Positions 12,701 to 22,945 of a DNA stretch of 64,000 bases are shown piece after piece. The position numbers were made by a program, and so were the translations under genes. Source of the DNA: Primulina eburnea (Eukaryota > Streptophyta > Magnoliopsida > Lamiales > Gesneriaceae); contig NC_133106.1 of NCBI RefSeq assembly GCF_022965805.1, positions 37,809,913 to 37,873,912 on the forward strand. The letters run 5' to 3'. The notes beneath the pieces were generated by a model. The model was not told the origin of the DNA. It saw only the letters and a list, made by a program, of their open reading frames with translations, and searched no databases. Positions within the stretch are counted from its first letter, which is position 1. Each line of letters opens with the position of its first letter.

Positions 12701-15700
12701 TGCTATAGGGTATGGCAGGTGTTTTGGAAGCGAATTTTATCGAGCCAACTCACAGTAAACAAGAATTTGAGAGAACTCCAGTTTTCCAAAAGCTTGAAAC
12801 CCGCTTGAAAGATATGACTCAGGAATATTGGTAAGTGATTTGCTTGAGGAAACTTGGAGGAGGAGTTGTTTTATTTGATAGTATTGGCTTTCGACTTATC
12901 TTCATCACCTAGAACAAAACGAGTTGAGAAGTACATGAACATCTGCTACGTTTTCACAAATAATGTGTTCTGTAAGAAAAAAGAACTAGTTATCCTGTTT
13001 GTCTCTGTTGTCAATACTATGTGATGTCATTTACAGTGGTTGTATCTGCATCTTGAAGAATTCAAGATTTGGTCTTTAATGTTGCTTATGGGAGAAAGAT
13101 GAGATTCATTTGGGCTTATGAATATTCTTGAAGTTTGACAGGGATCATCATTGTGGACTTATTGGTTACCAACCTAAGAAACAACTCCGTCCAGAAATTG
13201 CACGGTTTTCTTCTGATTCTACACAAGGTCGTGGCACATATGAACCTATTTTGTTGGGTAAAGATTCCTTGGTGGATGCTGGAGCAAAATTATCTGTAGC
13301 TGCTGGACATGAAGTGAATGCCTCTTTGAATCGCATGGCACCAAATCGTGGTATCTTTCATCTAAACTCAAAAAAGATTTAGAATGCTCAATCTTGAAGG
13401 GAGAGGCAAAAAACTCCGAAGATTGTCATTCTTGTACCTAACTTGAAGATGTCTTGCATTTGATCGCACAGGAGTGGCTCTGAAAAGGAAAGAGAATGAT
13501 CACGTGGTTGAATCTGAAAGGGAAAAAAAGATGGCTGTGAAAGGGCCCAGAACAGCTTCTGCTGTTCATGGTCAAGGTGTACAGGTATGCGCTCGTGTTG
13601 AATATTTTTGTCATTTAGTGGATTTTATTGTGCCATTCCTAATTATTTCAGAAATTCAATAAAATACTCTCATTTTAGTAGAATTCTGAAACATGGTACT
13701 ACTTACAAGTTACACCCACCATCACACGTGTTCCTACACACATCCTCTGAAAGTCATAACCAATGTCAAAGTTGTAATCCCAATTTACTTGGCACGTGCA
13801 GTTCAAAAGGGAATATGCAGTGAAAACGTATACCGTAGGTTGACAATGTGAAAAGTCTTCCCATCATAATTTTCTTTGTTCATACTGGGAATATGAATTT
13901 GATCCACACTCTTGTATCTGCTTTGAGATTTTATGACAAAGGTGCCTTGATTTTGACTGAATATTCTCATCAATCACATGGCAATCATGTATTACACTTT
14001 GTATGGTTTATAACACAATTTTTTGCACGAGGTTTGATGACTCTTTCCTTGAACTTTTGACGTCTCTGATGCGCTTTTACATTGGATTTTGTTATGGTCT
14101 CAGGTTTGAATCATGTTATGGGACGATCAATGTATTTTGGATAGGGTTTCGAGGCTTGTTTTCAGAAAACCTCGCAATCTCACATTCACTATTTGATTTT
14201 AGAATTCTGGATATCCTTATTCTTTGTAACAATAGCCATTTAAATACAAGGAAGACAATTAATTTCTCTAGCAAGAAATCTGCGGTAATTCCCCTGTCCA
14301 TAGCTAGAATGCATGATATATTAAAAAAAGGAAACTAAATAAAATCTTTCTAATTAATTCCTTATTTCAGAATCTTCAACACTTCATCCTTGATTTCACT
14401 AGTTTGTTCTTAATTCTTGCCCGTTACATCTGTCTCCCCTTGGAAAACATGCTTGTCCTCAAGCACGAAAATGGGATATTCCATGATCTTCCAAATTGTT
14501 GCCACTCTCTTGCTATTCTGAAAAATTCGCCACCACTTCAAGAACAATTTTTGTAGAAGTATCTCAAGGATTAAGCGCAAATTCTCAAGTTCTTCCCACT
14601 TTAACTTTGGTCGATCTCGTTCCCATTTGAGGAACTAGTGTTTGCCGTCACACTCAAAGTGGAAAGAGGCCAATCCTTGTCTTTATCCGGCCTGTGTTGG
14701 TGTCGAAAAAACTTTTCACGTTGACTAAGATATATCATCAGGTCTGATTGGCTATTGTACTGGGGAAAATCTTATTCCTAGCCAACATCAGATTGGCAAG
14801 ATGCTGATTGGCTCGTTTTGAGAGAACCTCGTGATCTCACATTCACCATTTGATTTTAGAATTCTGGATATTCTTATTCCTTGCCAACATCAGCCATTTA
14901 TATACGAGGAAGACAGATAATTTCCCTAGAAAGAAATCTTCTGTATTTCTCATATCTATGACTAGAATGCATACAATATTAAAAAAGTTAACTAAATAAA
15001 ATTCTTCTAATTAATTCCTTATTTCTGAATCTTCCACTACATCATCATTGATTTCAGCGGATTGTCCTTAATTCTTACCCGTTGCAGATTTCTGTCTCTG
15101 TTCTTTTAAAATTTCACCTGATGCTAAAGGCTTTTTATTTTTTTCTGGTACAAGGCATAGTAGATTCAAAAACTTGAGGTTTCATGAAGTTTGAGTTATT
15201 TGCTGGTTTCCATGTTTATTTAACATATTTTAAAATCCGTCGAACACATAACTGCAGCATACTCTGGCGAAAGGCTGATTGTGGTGGAAATCAATCTTTA
15301 AATTTTATGTGAAAATTTATCGATTGTAACTTATTGCCATCACTAATCTTATTGGTTAATTATTTACTTAATTGAAACTTTAACATCATGTCTAACCTGG
15401 TTGTGTAGTCAGAGAGCTATGCCGGAGACCATATAGGGTTGAGTCCAGTCAATGAAAATCACAACCCCTTGTGACTGTGCTCTACCATCCTTTTCGAAAA
15501 TTCAATGAAATTCCGCTTACACAAGTCAAGTCCCTCTGTTTTTTTTTTCAATAAAATATATTACCTTTAGTTTGTTGGGCATGATTCTCTCATGTGACTC
15601 AACTTTGAAGCTTCTGTAACTATGGATTTGTCTGTTCATCGTGCCGTCAAATTGATCTATCTCATAACTATTGTCTTGAATCAAACATTAGCTTAATGAG

Positions 15701-16970
15701 ATATGCCCTGGTGTGTTGGGTTGATGAAAGCTTCAAGTATGTTGGCCTGTTTTACCTTATTCATCTGTCACTCTTCATATTTTTCCATGAGGAAATCTCT
15801 GGCCAACTTTTATCTCCTTTTTTTGTAGCATTCTGTTGCTCCTACAAACATTTTGGAACCCCAGGAGGCTGTTAGCACAATTCAAGAAAATCAAAAGCTT
15901 CATGCTCAGTAAGTCTAAATGTTTGAATGAAATACTTAGGAATGACCTCACTGGTCTTAAGACCTAGAGGTAAAGTGAAGCAACCAAAATCTACTGGGAA
16001 TAATAGATCGACATACGATTTACACTCTTAATCCTAATTCTTGTCTTTCTTTTAAAATAACAGATGTGAAGAATATAAGAAGACCGAGGACGAACTCAAT
16101 TTCACGGTATGCCGAATCACTGTGTGCGCTATGCTTTAACCGTTCATTGCCGGCCTTTTTTTGTGGGTATTGGGTGCATGTTCAATTTCATTCGAGCCCT
16201 ATATTTAATTCTAGGAATCCCCATTGCACATCCATTTCTTAAATTGGCTAACTAGTATTTATAGGGAGTTAGGTATGAAGAAGGTAGGGTCGTATACATC
16301 TACCGTAGTGTGTGTGTGTAATTAAGTTAAAAAACAGCATTAGTATATTTAAGCATAATTAACGCAGTAATATGGGACATAAAGTCCAAAATTACACAAT
16401 TCACACGAAACGTGCGGTATATGAAAATAGCGAAACCATGGAGCGGAGACTCCTACATGCAAAAACACTGCCCTTAAACTATCAAATGATTAAGCAAATG
16501 GTAGGATCAGGAATATTCGATGATGCCTTTGTGGGCATTGCCCACAACCATTCACATTTTGTCATGTGTCAATAGTTTTTTTTGTTTTAATCCAAACCAT
16601 GAGTTGAAAGTGGGATTGTCCTCATGTCTATCTATCTACTGATTCAGGGCAGTGTCCTTACTGCCAGCATTGAACCGATCGGTCGTCTGCTTTGCTCTTT
16701 AACTTCTCAACATCGTTGGTCCTTATTTTTCTTTTTCGCTTTGCTCTTTAACTTCTCAACATCGTTGGTCCTTATTTTTCTTTTTCATAATTATAATATC
16801 ATATTGTGTTTTGTTTCGTTCCTGGTGAAAATTAAAATCTTTTGTGCATGCGGATGCAGGTAACACGACTTAGGGCAGAGATCCAGGAAGCAAACAGGGA
16901 GTATGCCCGGTTGCTTCTTGAATCAAAATTTTTGGACAGGGTTAAAAGGGAAAATAGTCGTCGAACATAG
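3717..16970 (+). CDS. MORC: MORC-family GHKL ATPase (microrchidia), 19 coding exons
   Basis: Nuclear ATPase of the plant MORC family, which acts in heterochromatin compaction, transposon silencing and defence. Exons read as 3717-4020, 4223-4297, 4401-4435, 4964-5042, 5172-5261, 5329-5401, 9811-9889, 10737-10865, 10975-11073, 11196-11294, 11442-11579, 11754-11846, 12579-12630, 12719-12830, 13142-13350, 13472-13584, 15829-15908, 16064-16106 and 16860-16970. They sum to 2013 nt (670 aa) with every junction in phase. GHKL motifs: AELVDNAVDE (about residues 129-138, N-box), DNGGGM (165-170), then GFSDK and YGNGFKTSSMRLG. The S5-like middle and a GRGVVGVLEANFIEP segment follow, then a basic linker and a short C-terminal coiled-coil (EIQEANREYARLLLES). 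There is no CW zinc finger, as usual in plants. It resembles the MORC4/MORC7 group more than MORC6, from memory. An upstream exon may add N-terminal residues. The 4.4-kb intron holds a LINE in the same sense. Confidence 0.88.
5429..5630. repeat. Tandem duplication of about 98 bp, two copies
   Basis: GGTATTTATGATACATATC recurs about 98 bp later, and the following stretch (TTTGCATT, GTAATGTTCTAT, GAGGTATTC) is repeated with a few changes. It lies inside the sixth listed MORC intron, just 5' of the inserted LINE. Confidence 0.75.
5935..6303. repeat. Degenerate inverted-repeat element in MORC intron
   Basis: The left end has AAGGTGTGATTCTAGGCTC and the right end has GCGCCTTGAATCTAGGCTC-like sequence in a partly inverted arrangement, with AT-rich filler between. 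It looks like an old MITE-type repeat abutting the LINE. Boundaries are uncertain. Confidence 0.35.
6304..9017 (+). mobile_element. L1-type LINE, 5'-truncated and frameshifted
   Basis: ORF2 fragments in several frames. The reverse transcriptase begins around 6304-6960 (KAPGPDG, FRPISLTTSLYKILAKVL, ENQSAFIKGRQI). It continues in a second frame (DLEKAYDNVDY at about 6962-7130) and a third (LQYADDTLFFA, the YADD catalytic box, near 7270-7310; then GLKINFEKS). Near 8390-8600 is the C-terminal zf-RVT zinc-finger region (KIKIFSWIVALGKLPT, CCLCRNHEESQDHILLHC). The endonuclease domain is missing, so the copy is truncated at the 5' end. The 3' end has a stem-loop (8944-8962) and a poly(A) run at 9009-9017. 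Many frame breaks mean it cannot encode an active protein. It sits sense-strand in the MORC intron. Confidence 0.92.
9018..9810. other. Rest of the long MORC intron
   Basis: AT-rich intron sequence with a CCCCCCGCCCCCC run near 9621-9633. No gene or defined element seen. Confidence 0.5.
11318..11430. repeat. Tandem duplication of about 58 bp in MORC intron
   Basis: TTTTACTCTTTGTAA, GTTGATAGCAT-like and AACCTATTTAAT recur in the same order, with several substitutions between the two copies. Confidence 0.7.
14147..15085 (-). mobile_element. Collapsed Gypsy LTR retrotransposon in MORC intron
   Basis: Two diverged direct repeats of about 275 bp (about 14147-14427 and 14812-15085) flank roughly 385 bp. 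On the minus strand the inner part next to the left repeat encodes EDKHVFQGE followed by a stop, which matches the tail of plant Gypsy pol proteins (LEDK.xxF type). Nothing else of gag-pol remains. The element lies in the 2.2-kb sixteenth listed MORC intron. Repeat ends and the lineage are not certain. Confidence 0.6.
16689..16786. repeat. Perfect 49-bp tandem duplication
   Basis: The 49 bp starting GCTTTGCTCTTTAACTTC at 16689 is repeated immediately at 16738. It lies in the last MORC intron, close to the final exon. Confidence 0.9.
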
Positions 16971-18393
16971 ACCGACCTCTTTTTTCAGAAATTTTTTCTT
17001 CCTATTTTTTTCAATCTTTTGTATTAACTTCTTAAATTTTGTTTGCATCATTTCTTGGTCATTAACTGCTTCAATTTTCAAAATATGCATAAATGTCGAA
17101 AGTTTTCTCGTCACTCATCTCTCTGATTATTTCATCTAAAAAACTCCCTTTCTGGTTTTGCGAAGAATGTCGCGACCCAAACCACGTATAATTAATATAT
17201 TAAAAATAAAGACGACAATTTTTTATAAATTAAATAACATAATATCATATAAAAATTATAATGTTTTTTTATTAAAAAAAACACATTTAATTACGTATTA
17301 ATTGTTTTATTTATTTTCAAATATTTGTCCTAATACTAATAAATATTTTCTTTTATAATAATTTTTTTGGAAGAAAAATTCTGTATAAAATTAAAACACT
17401 AATAAAAGAAAAATTAGAGTGACATTATCGTAGTTATTATGTTTAAAATGCGCGGGGTTTGATAATTTCACATCGGGAGAATACTTGCTCCAGGTGAATA
17501 TTGTAGAGTTGAAAACTACATTGTTGTCGTATTAATTAATACATCTTAGTTTAGTTGAGACCACACCGGGCCTGAACAGTAAGATATGTAGATCATTTTT
17601 TAAGATCACAAACTCACTTTATGTTCGGTTATATTTCCCATTAAAAATATGATGTTATTTTATAAAATTGTATTTAATTTTCTAGTACTATATATATATA
17701 TATATATATATAGATGTTTTTAAACTTGTAAGTATAATGCAGCGTTAAAATTTAATATAAGGATGCCTATTATTTACTTGTAAAATTTAAAAATTTGTCT
17801 GAGGGATGTGAAATCGAATTTTTTTCGGAAATAATCAGGATATAACAATCAAAAAAACATTTTTTTTCAAGACAATAAGCGCGTAGTGGACACACATTTA
17901 ATGAAGAAAAAACCCAAACAAAACAGTTTTAACAAATTTTGTGTGTGAAAAGCGGATAAAATTTATAGAATAGAAGCGTGCCACATTCTTCAAGGGGATA
18001 CAAACCATGAAAGAGGCATTCCTCAATAAGCTGGCAGATATTGTTTTGAGATTCTTCATGTCATTTGAATTACAAAAAATATACAGCATCTTGCAAGGAG
18101 GATTAAATCAATCATACACGAGAATAATTTTGGAACGAGCACATACCACACAGAACGTATCCTTCCAAATGTTCGAAGCCTTTCAACATATCCATTCCAG
18201 CTTTCGAACCAAAAAAAGACCTTCAATCTCCGAGGCTTTTCTGTTCAAAATGTTGTAGGAACAACTCAGTTCTCACTCCAATAGTTTCACTTTAAGTCTT
18301 CATTAATGCGAGGAGGAAAAAGGGCATGACGACTCCTTACTGTAAGCATACTTACTACGCATCAAATATAATAGATTAGTGGCCAGTACTCTC
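16971..18393. other. Intergenic between MORC and dCMP deaminase 3' ends
   Basis: AT-rich. Contains an (AT)n run near 17690-17712. The short frames around 18000-18260 show no family motif. The region must hold the 3' ends of two convergent transcripts, but I see no clear polyadenylation architecture. Confidence 0.5.
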
Positions 18394-20652
18394 CTACAAA
18401 TCCTTGAATTTGATCAAGAGCTGATCCATCTGAGGCTGGTGCCGCCTTACCTAATTAATCAAGAAAGTGTGATGTGAATAAAATCATTAATCATTGCATC
18501 CAGTAGAATGTGCTTGCCGGTGTTGTAGCCATATTTGCTATGCAATATGAAGTACTAAAAAGTTCGAAGCCAAATAAATTGTAGAAATCCTGTTCATTTC
18601 TTCTTTATTCTGCCTTCTTTACTTGTTCGCTTTTTCTTGAATCCTATGGGGAGAAGGGGGAATCTAACAGAGAAAACTCATTGATGCATCGTGATAAAAA
18701 ATTTAAGATCAAGATGATAGCAGAAAACTAAACTAGTTGGCTTACTTTTACACCAGCCATAGACAGAAGTTTGTGAGATGCTACATAGGCAACATCTGGA
18801 TTATCCAATCTCTTCTCCACATAGTAGATAACTTCTGAAACTCCTGACTGAAGACAAGACTATCCATTACCAAAACCATAGAGCAAAAGTACTTGGAAAG
18901 ATTAGATCAAAAAGATAGAAGCTGGAGGGAAAAAATAACAATCTGATAGAAGTTGCTAATGACTACAACGGTTATTTCTAATTTTTGACATCTTTCAAAT
19001 GTTATGGACCTATTTAAGCTCTGTGCAAAAGTACATCTTGATACATCGGTTTCATAAAAATTGTTTTCATGACAGATAATAACAGTGGATAACAAACTAT
19101 GTTAGTTTGGGAAAATGCATCCTAAAATAAAGTTATGCTTGCTAGATTGTCACAAGGGCATTACCATCAGGATATGGGCACAATAGGAGAGCTCAGCCAA
19201 AAGAAACATTCTACTGGGGGAAAACCCTCTCCATATTAAGCACAAAACGAACACGTGAGAAAGTTGATCATAAACACGCAAGAACCCAAAAACACTTAAT
19301 AGCACATTGGGTTTGTGCTTAAAACAAGCTCCAAAAAGGTAGTAATGTTCACCTGAATAATTATCTTTGCACACTCATTGCAAGGAAACATCGTGACATA
19401 AAGCCTCTGTAGTGGAAAATGATGTAAACACTCTATCAGAAATGTCAAACATGGACCCAATAAGAAATTAATGATTGTGACAGTAAGATAAGATTAGAAC
19501 TAACTTGCCCTTCAGCAGATGCATGATTTGTATTTAGAATAGCATTGACTTCAGCATGACATACGTAACTGCAAGAGGCCACAAACAAAGATCATTGAAA
19601 CTTTGGGATTAATTGAGGAAATGACAGAGGAAGAAAACAAAACAAAGATTCGAGATAAAAACATCCTAAAACATTATTCGATCAAAAAAGCTTATATTTT
19701 GAATGTCGTAATATGGTACTTACGGATACTTTGTTTCGAGGGAATCCCCATTCTTGGATTTCTAAGAGAACAGGGAACAAGTAAGATACAAGTCTAGAAA
19801 TTGGCTCTGTAAAGATAAAGAAAAGTACCAACCTTAGCCCATGGAAGCTTGTCGTCTGAACAACCACGGGGGAATCCATTATAACCAATGCCTGAATGCA
19901 ACCAACCATCAAGATAAGCTGAGATTGCTTTAATATTTTCTTTTTGCTGACTACAGGTTTCTCAAATAAGATGTTGGATATTGCTCGGATAAGATGTTGG
20001 ATCCACAGTAATATTAACATGATGTTGTGCTTGCAAAATAAATTCTTCAACAAAAAAAAAAACTCATGTCCATTAAGACATCGTACCTAGAATTATTCCC
20101 TTTTCACTCACCAAGCAAGCGCCAACCTGTAGTACAGCGGAAAAGTAAACCAAAGAGGGTAAAAAAAAAACTGACAAAATCATAAGTTAATCTAAAAGAA
20201 AATCTAGACAAGATAAACCTGTCTATTTGGATCCTTGGACCTCTCGGCTGATAAAAAAGCAATTGCCATAAAATAGTCGTCCCATGACAAATACCTACCA
20301 AAATGAAGGGCTAAATAGATTATTGCAAGAAAAAAATGTATTGTCCACACGTATTTACACCGTGTTCTCCACAGCTTGTACTTTGAATAAATCTCGACTC
20401 AGATTCCCTCCTTTTCTATATCTAACTTACCACCAACAAGTAATATTCATACAAAACGTGACCAGTAGCTTACCCTTTTCGTTTCGCTGGATCAAATGGG
20501 CTCTGAGGGGAAAATTTCCTCTTGACGTCGCTGTTCTGCGAGCTGTGGTTACTGGAGGTCCTGGAATTGATGTACACGGCAACGGCAACGGCGGATGCCG
20601 CCACAGCGACAACAGTCGCTGCAGAAACCACGATGATTTCTCTCGAATTCAT
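18394..20652 (-). CDS. Deoxycytidylate (dCMP) deaminase, 9 exons
   Basis: Zinc enzyme converting dCMP to dUMP, feeding dTMP synthesis. Exons on the minus strand: 20652-20474, 20294-20219, 20126-20087, 19891-19833, 19761-19724, 19568-19505, 19406-19353, 18847-18746 and 18450-18394. They total 669 nt (222 aa), all in phase. The deaminase domain starts at YLSWDDYFMAIAFLSAERSKD. Zinc and catalytic residues are CHAEVNA (His135, Glu137) and PCNEC (Cys161, Cys164). The substrate-side segment GIGYNGFPRGCSDD is present. The N-terminus has a hydrophobic stretch at about residues 5-27 (VVSAATVVAVAASAVAVAV), which could anchor it or act in targeting. The start is the first ATG, and two other frames overlapping exon 1 are shadows. 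Confidence 0.93.
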
Positions 20653-21267
20653 TATTTATCCGACAAGGAAGGGTGTGAATTGCAAAAGAGGAGGGTGAAG
20701 AAAAGGTGGCGGGAAAGAGGATGGACAGTCGGCTGGTCAATTTAAATGTAAGTTATTGGGCTCTGTATATACACAACTAAATTTCAGCCCAACTCCAATT
20801 TTACTGCCTCTCTCTCACAAAATTTCAGCCCAACTGCAAGTCAATTCCGGATCCGGATCCCCTACGGTGGTGGGGATCCAGCACATGATGTTGTGTGGCA
20901 TTTTATTTAAATTTTGTTAATTTTTTTTTCCACTTTTTTCCCTTTTTATTTTCCTCCATTTTTTTCCATTACCCTACTAGATGTAAAACTCGTACAAAAA
21001 TCATATTCAAATAATATTCTTATTAGGGATAAATATAAAATTCTTACTAAAAAAATTAATTTTAGATTAAATTATAACAATATTTTTTTAAAAATTTTAC
21101 TAACTATTAAAAATACATCACGACCAATTTTATAAACATTAAAATAAAGTTAAACAAAGTCACAAGTAAGAAAGCCAAGATAAATTCATCATCTTTACCA
21201 AGAATTATTGAAATATCATAAGCTAAAACTTAATCTTATATGGATATACATGCATACATATATATAC

Positions 21268-21317
<50 letters not shown>

Positions 21318-22594
21318 CACACACAAATCTCCTACAACGATGATATTTGAATGTAGCATCTGTAACCGTAAGCAATACACACAATTAATAAGAGTTTCAG
21401 ATCAATAGCACCATAAAAATACAAACAAACAAAATCAAATAAAAAATTCGATAGCCAAACAATTAGAAAAAAATTAGACATTTAAAAGAACAAGAAAATC
21501 GAACATTATATGTTATAGTATTTTCTGTAAAAAAAAAAAATGGCGTAAAACGGTTTGCACGTGGTGAGTGTGTAAAGAACGTGGGATAGCCTAATTATAT
21601 ATGCCTTCCAACTCTCCTCATTTGGAAGTCCACGAGACAATCCATCTAACCAAAAAGATATATTGTTTTTTAATTTCTTTTAAAAATTTCACGTTTAAAT
21701 TTCAAGTGATCGAAATCTATATACATTTACCATTACAATATTGTTTCAATTTAGTGGAGCATACTTCGAAAGTGGGACTTGAGATTCCTGCATGCTGTCA
21801 TAAAGAAAAACACTTGGTAACCAAAATATATTGATTAATGAAAATTATATATATATTCAAGTTAATTATGTATTTAAAACTTGCATTTTCATTAAAATCA
21901 TATTTTATTTCTTGTTCTTATTCCACTAATTAGTTAACAGAACTTATAGATTTTCATAAAATATCGAAACCTTGTGAAAATATTTTAAAAATCTGTGCTA
22001 CTTGTGCGTCGACGATATATTTTTGTTCATTAATTTATTAGGACTAAATAAAATTTATTTAAAAAAATAACTTAATTTTGCCTCGAAAGTTAATTGTTGT
22101 TTTATTATCAAATTTTTTGTGTGTGTACATATATAGATATAGTTCTTTCAGAGAAAAAATTGTCTAAAAATTCGGATAACAATGAAGTATACACACACAC
22201 ACACATACGTACATATATAATTAATCAGTTCGATTGATGGTCAAAGTTCACCATCCATACGTAATACGGGCGGAAAGCCATGCATGCATGCATCCTTGAT
22301 TTAATCGCTAATTGTTAAAGCCAGAAATTATGTTCATTTTGCTGGATAATAATTTAATTAGGTTAATGGGCATTTGTATTTAGTTTTAATTGATTTTTGT
22401 ATTTGTAGGTACTGATAAAAATATATAGTGATTATTTCCAGGAAAGTAAAACACTTACGTACATTCAAAGAAAGCACAAAACTCAACCAAGCATGCATGC
22501 ATGCATATCTAACTTCCATCCTAGAATTAATATACCAGCTAGCTAGATTTCACCATAACATGCTAATTAACGACTAATTGTTAGTATCCCCAAA
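20653..22594. other. Intergenic, AT-rich
   Basis: Contains a long (AT)n array (about 21262-21314) and an (AC)n run near 22190-22205. Two CATGCATGCATGCAT blocks lie near 22281-22294 and 22492-22506. CATGCA is the core of RY elements bound by B3 factors, but here they lie downstream of the nearest gene. No exon-like sequence seen. Confidence 0.5.
21262..21314. repeat. (AT)n microsatellite
   Basis: Uninterrupted TA repeat of about 50 bp. Confidence 0.95.
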
Positions 22595-22741
22595 TCACGC
22601 GGCAGGAGCGTAATCATAATCTCCGTCGTCATCGTCTCCATCGCCTTCTACAGATACAGCCAACTGTGAATACTCGTAGTAAGGGTGATCCATCATGTGC
22701 CGTGAGCACCAAATGACCTTATGATCGCCGTAAGACATCAT
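22595..22741 (-). CDS. Small acidic protein, 48 aa, function unknown
   Basis: Single frame starting MMSYGDHKVIWCSRH, with HPYYEYSQLAVSVEG and an acidic glycine-rich tail ending DYDYAPAA. Family not recognised, and no signal peptide or membrane segment. A TATA box (27510-27517), a CT/GA-rich stretch and the start codon would be about 110 bp apart if the Copia element were absent, so this looks like a real gene whose leader was split by that insertion 29 bp upstream of the ATG. A second in-frame ATG lies one codon on. The frame is also open upstream into the LTR (to 22867), which could give a 90-residue chimeric reading. Confidence 0.6.
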   Translation of the reverse strand: MMSYGDHKVIWCSRHMMDHPYYEYSQLAVSVEGDGDDDDGDYDYAPAA

Positions 22742-22769
22742 AGCTAAAGATTTTGAGCTGGAAATGTAG

Positions 22770-22774
22770 CTTGA
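22770..22774. repeat. Target site duplication, left copy (CTTGA)
   Basis: CTTGA immediately outside the left LTR. The partner copy is at 27436-27440. Confidence 0.92.
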
Positions 22775-22945
22775 TATTAGAGAAATGAAATTGACTTCAT
22801 TGAAAGAAAAACGGAGTTCAAGCTCTGAACTGAAGAATACAAACTGAACTAATTGGGAACAAAACAAAACAAGTGAAGCTATTTATACTGTATGTGTGGA
22901 AAGACAAGTCAAGCTAATAAAACTAATAAAAGTCTACTTCTAACA
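22775..22945 (-). repeat. 3' LTR of the young Copia element
   Basis: 171 bp, identical to 27265-27435. Carries an open frame (from ATG at 22867) that runs in frame into the adjacent 48-aa host gene. Confidence 0.95.

Noticed and set aside
18007..18258. 83-codon frame between MORC and dCMP deaminase
   Set aside because: No recognisable motif and probable 3' flanking sequence of two genes.
22281..22506. RY-type CATGCATG blocks as promoter elements
   Set aside because: They lie 3' of the nearest gene and could be simple 4-bp repeats.
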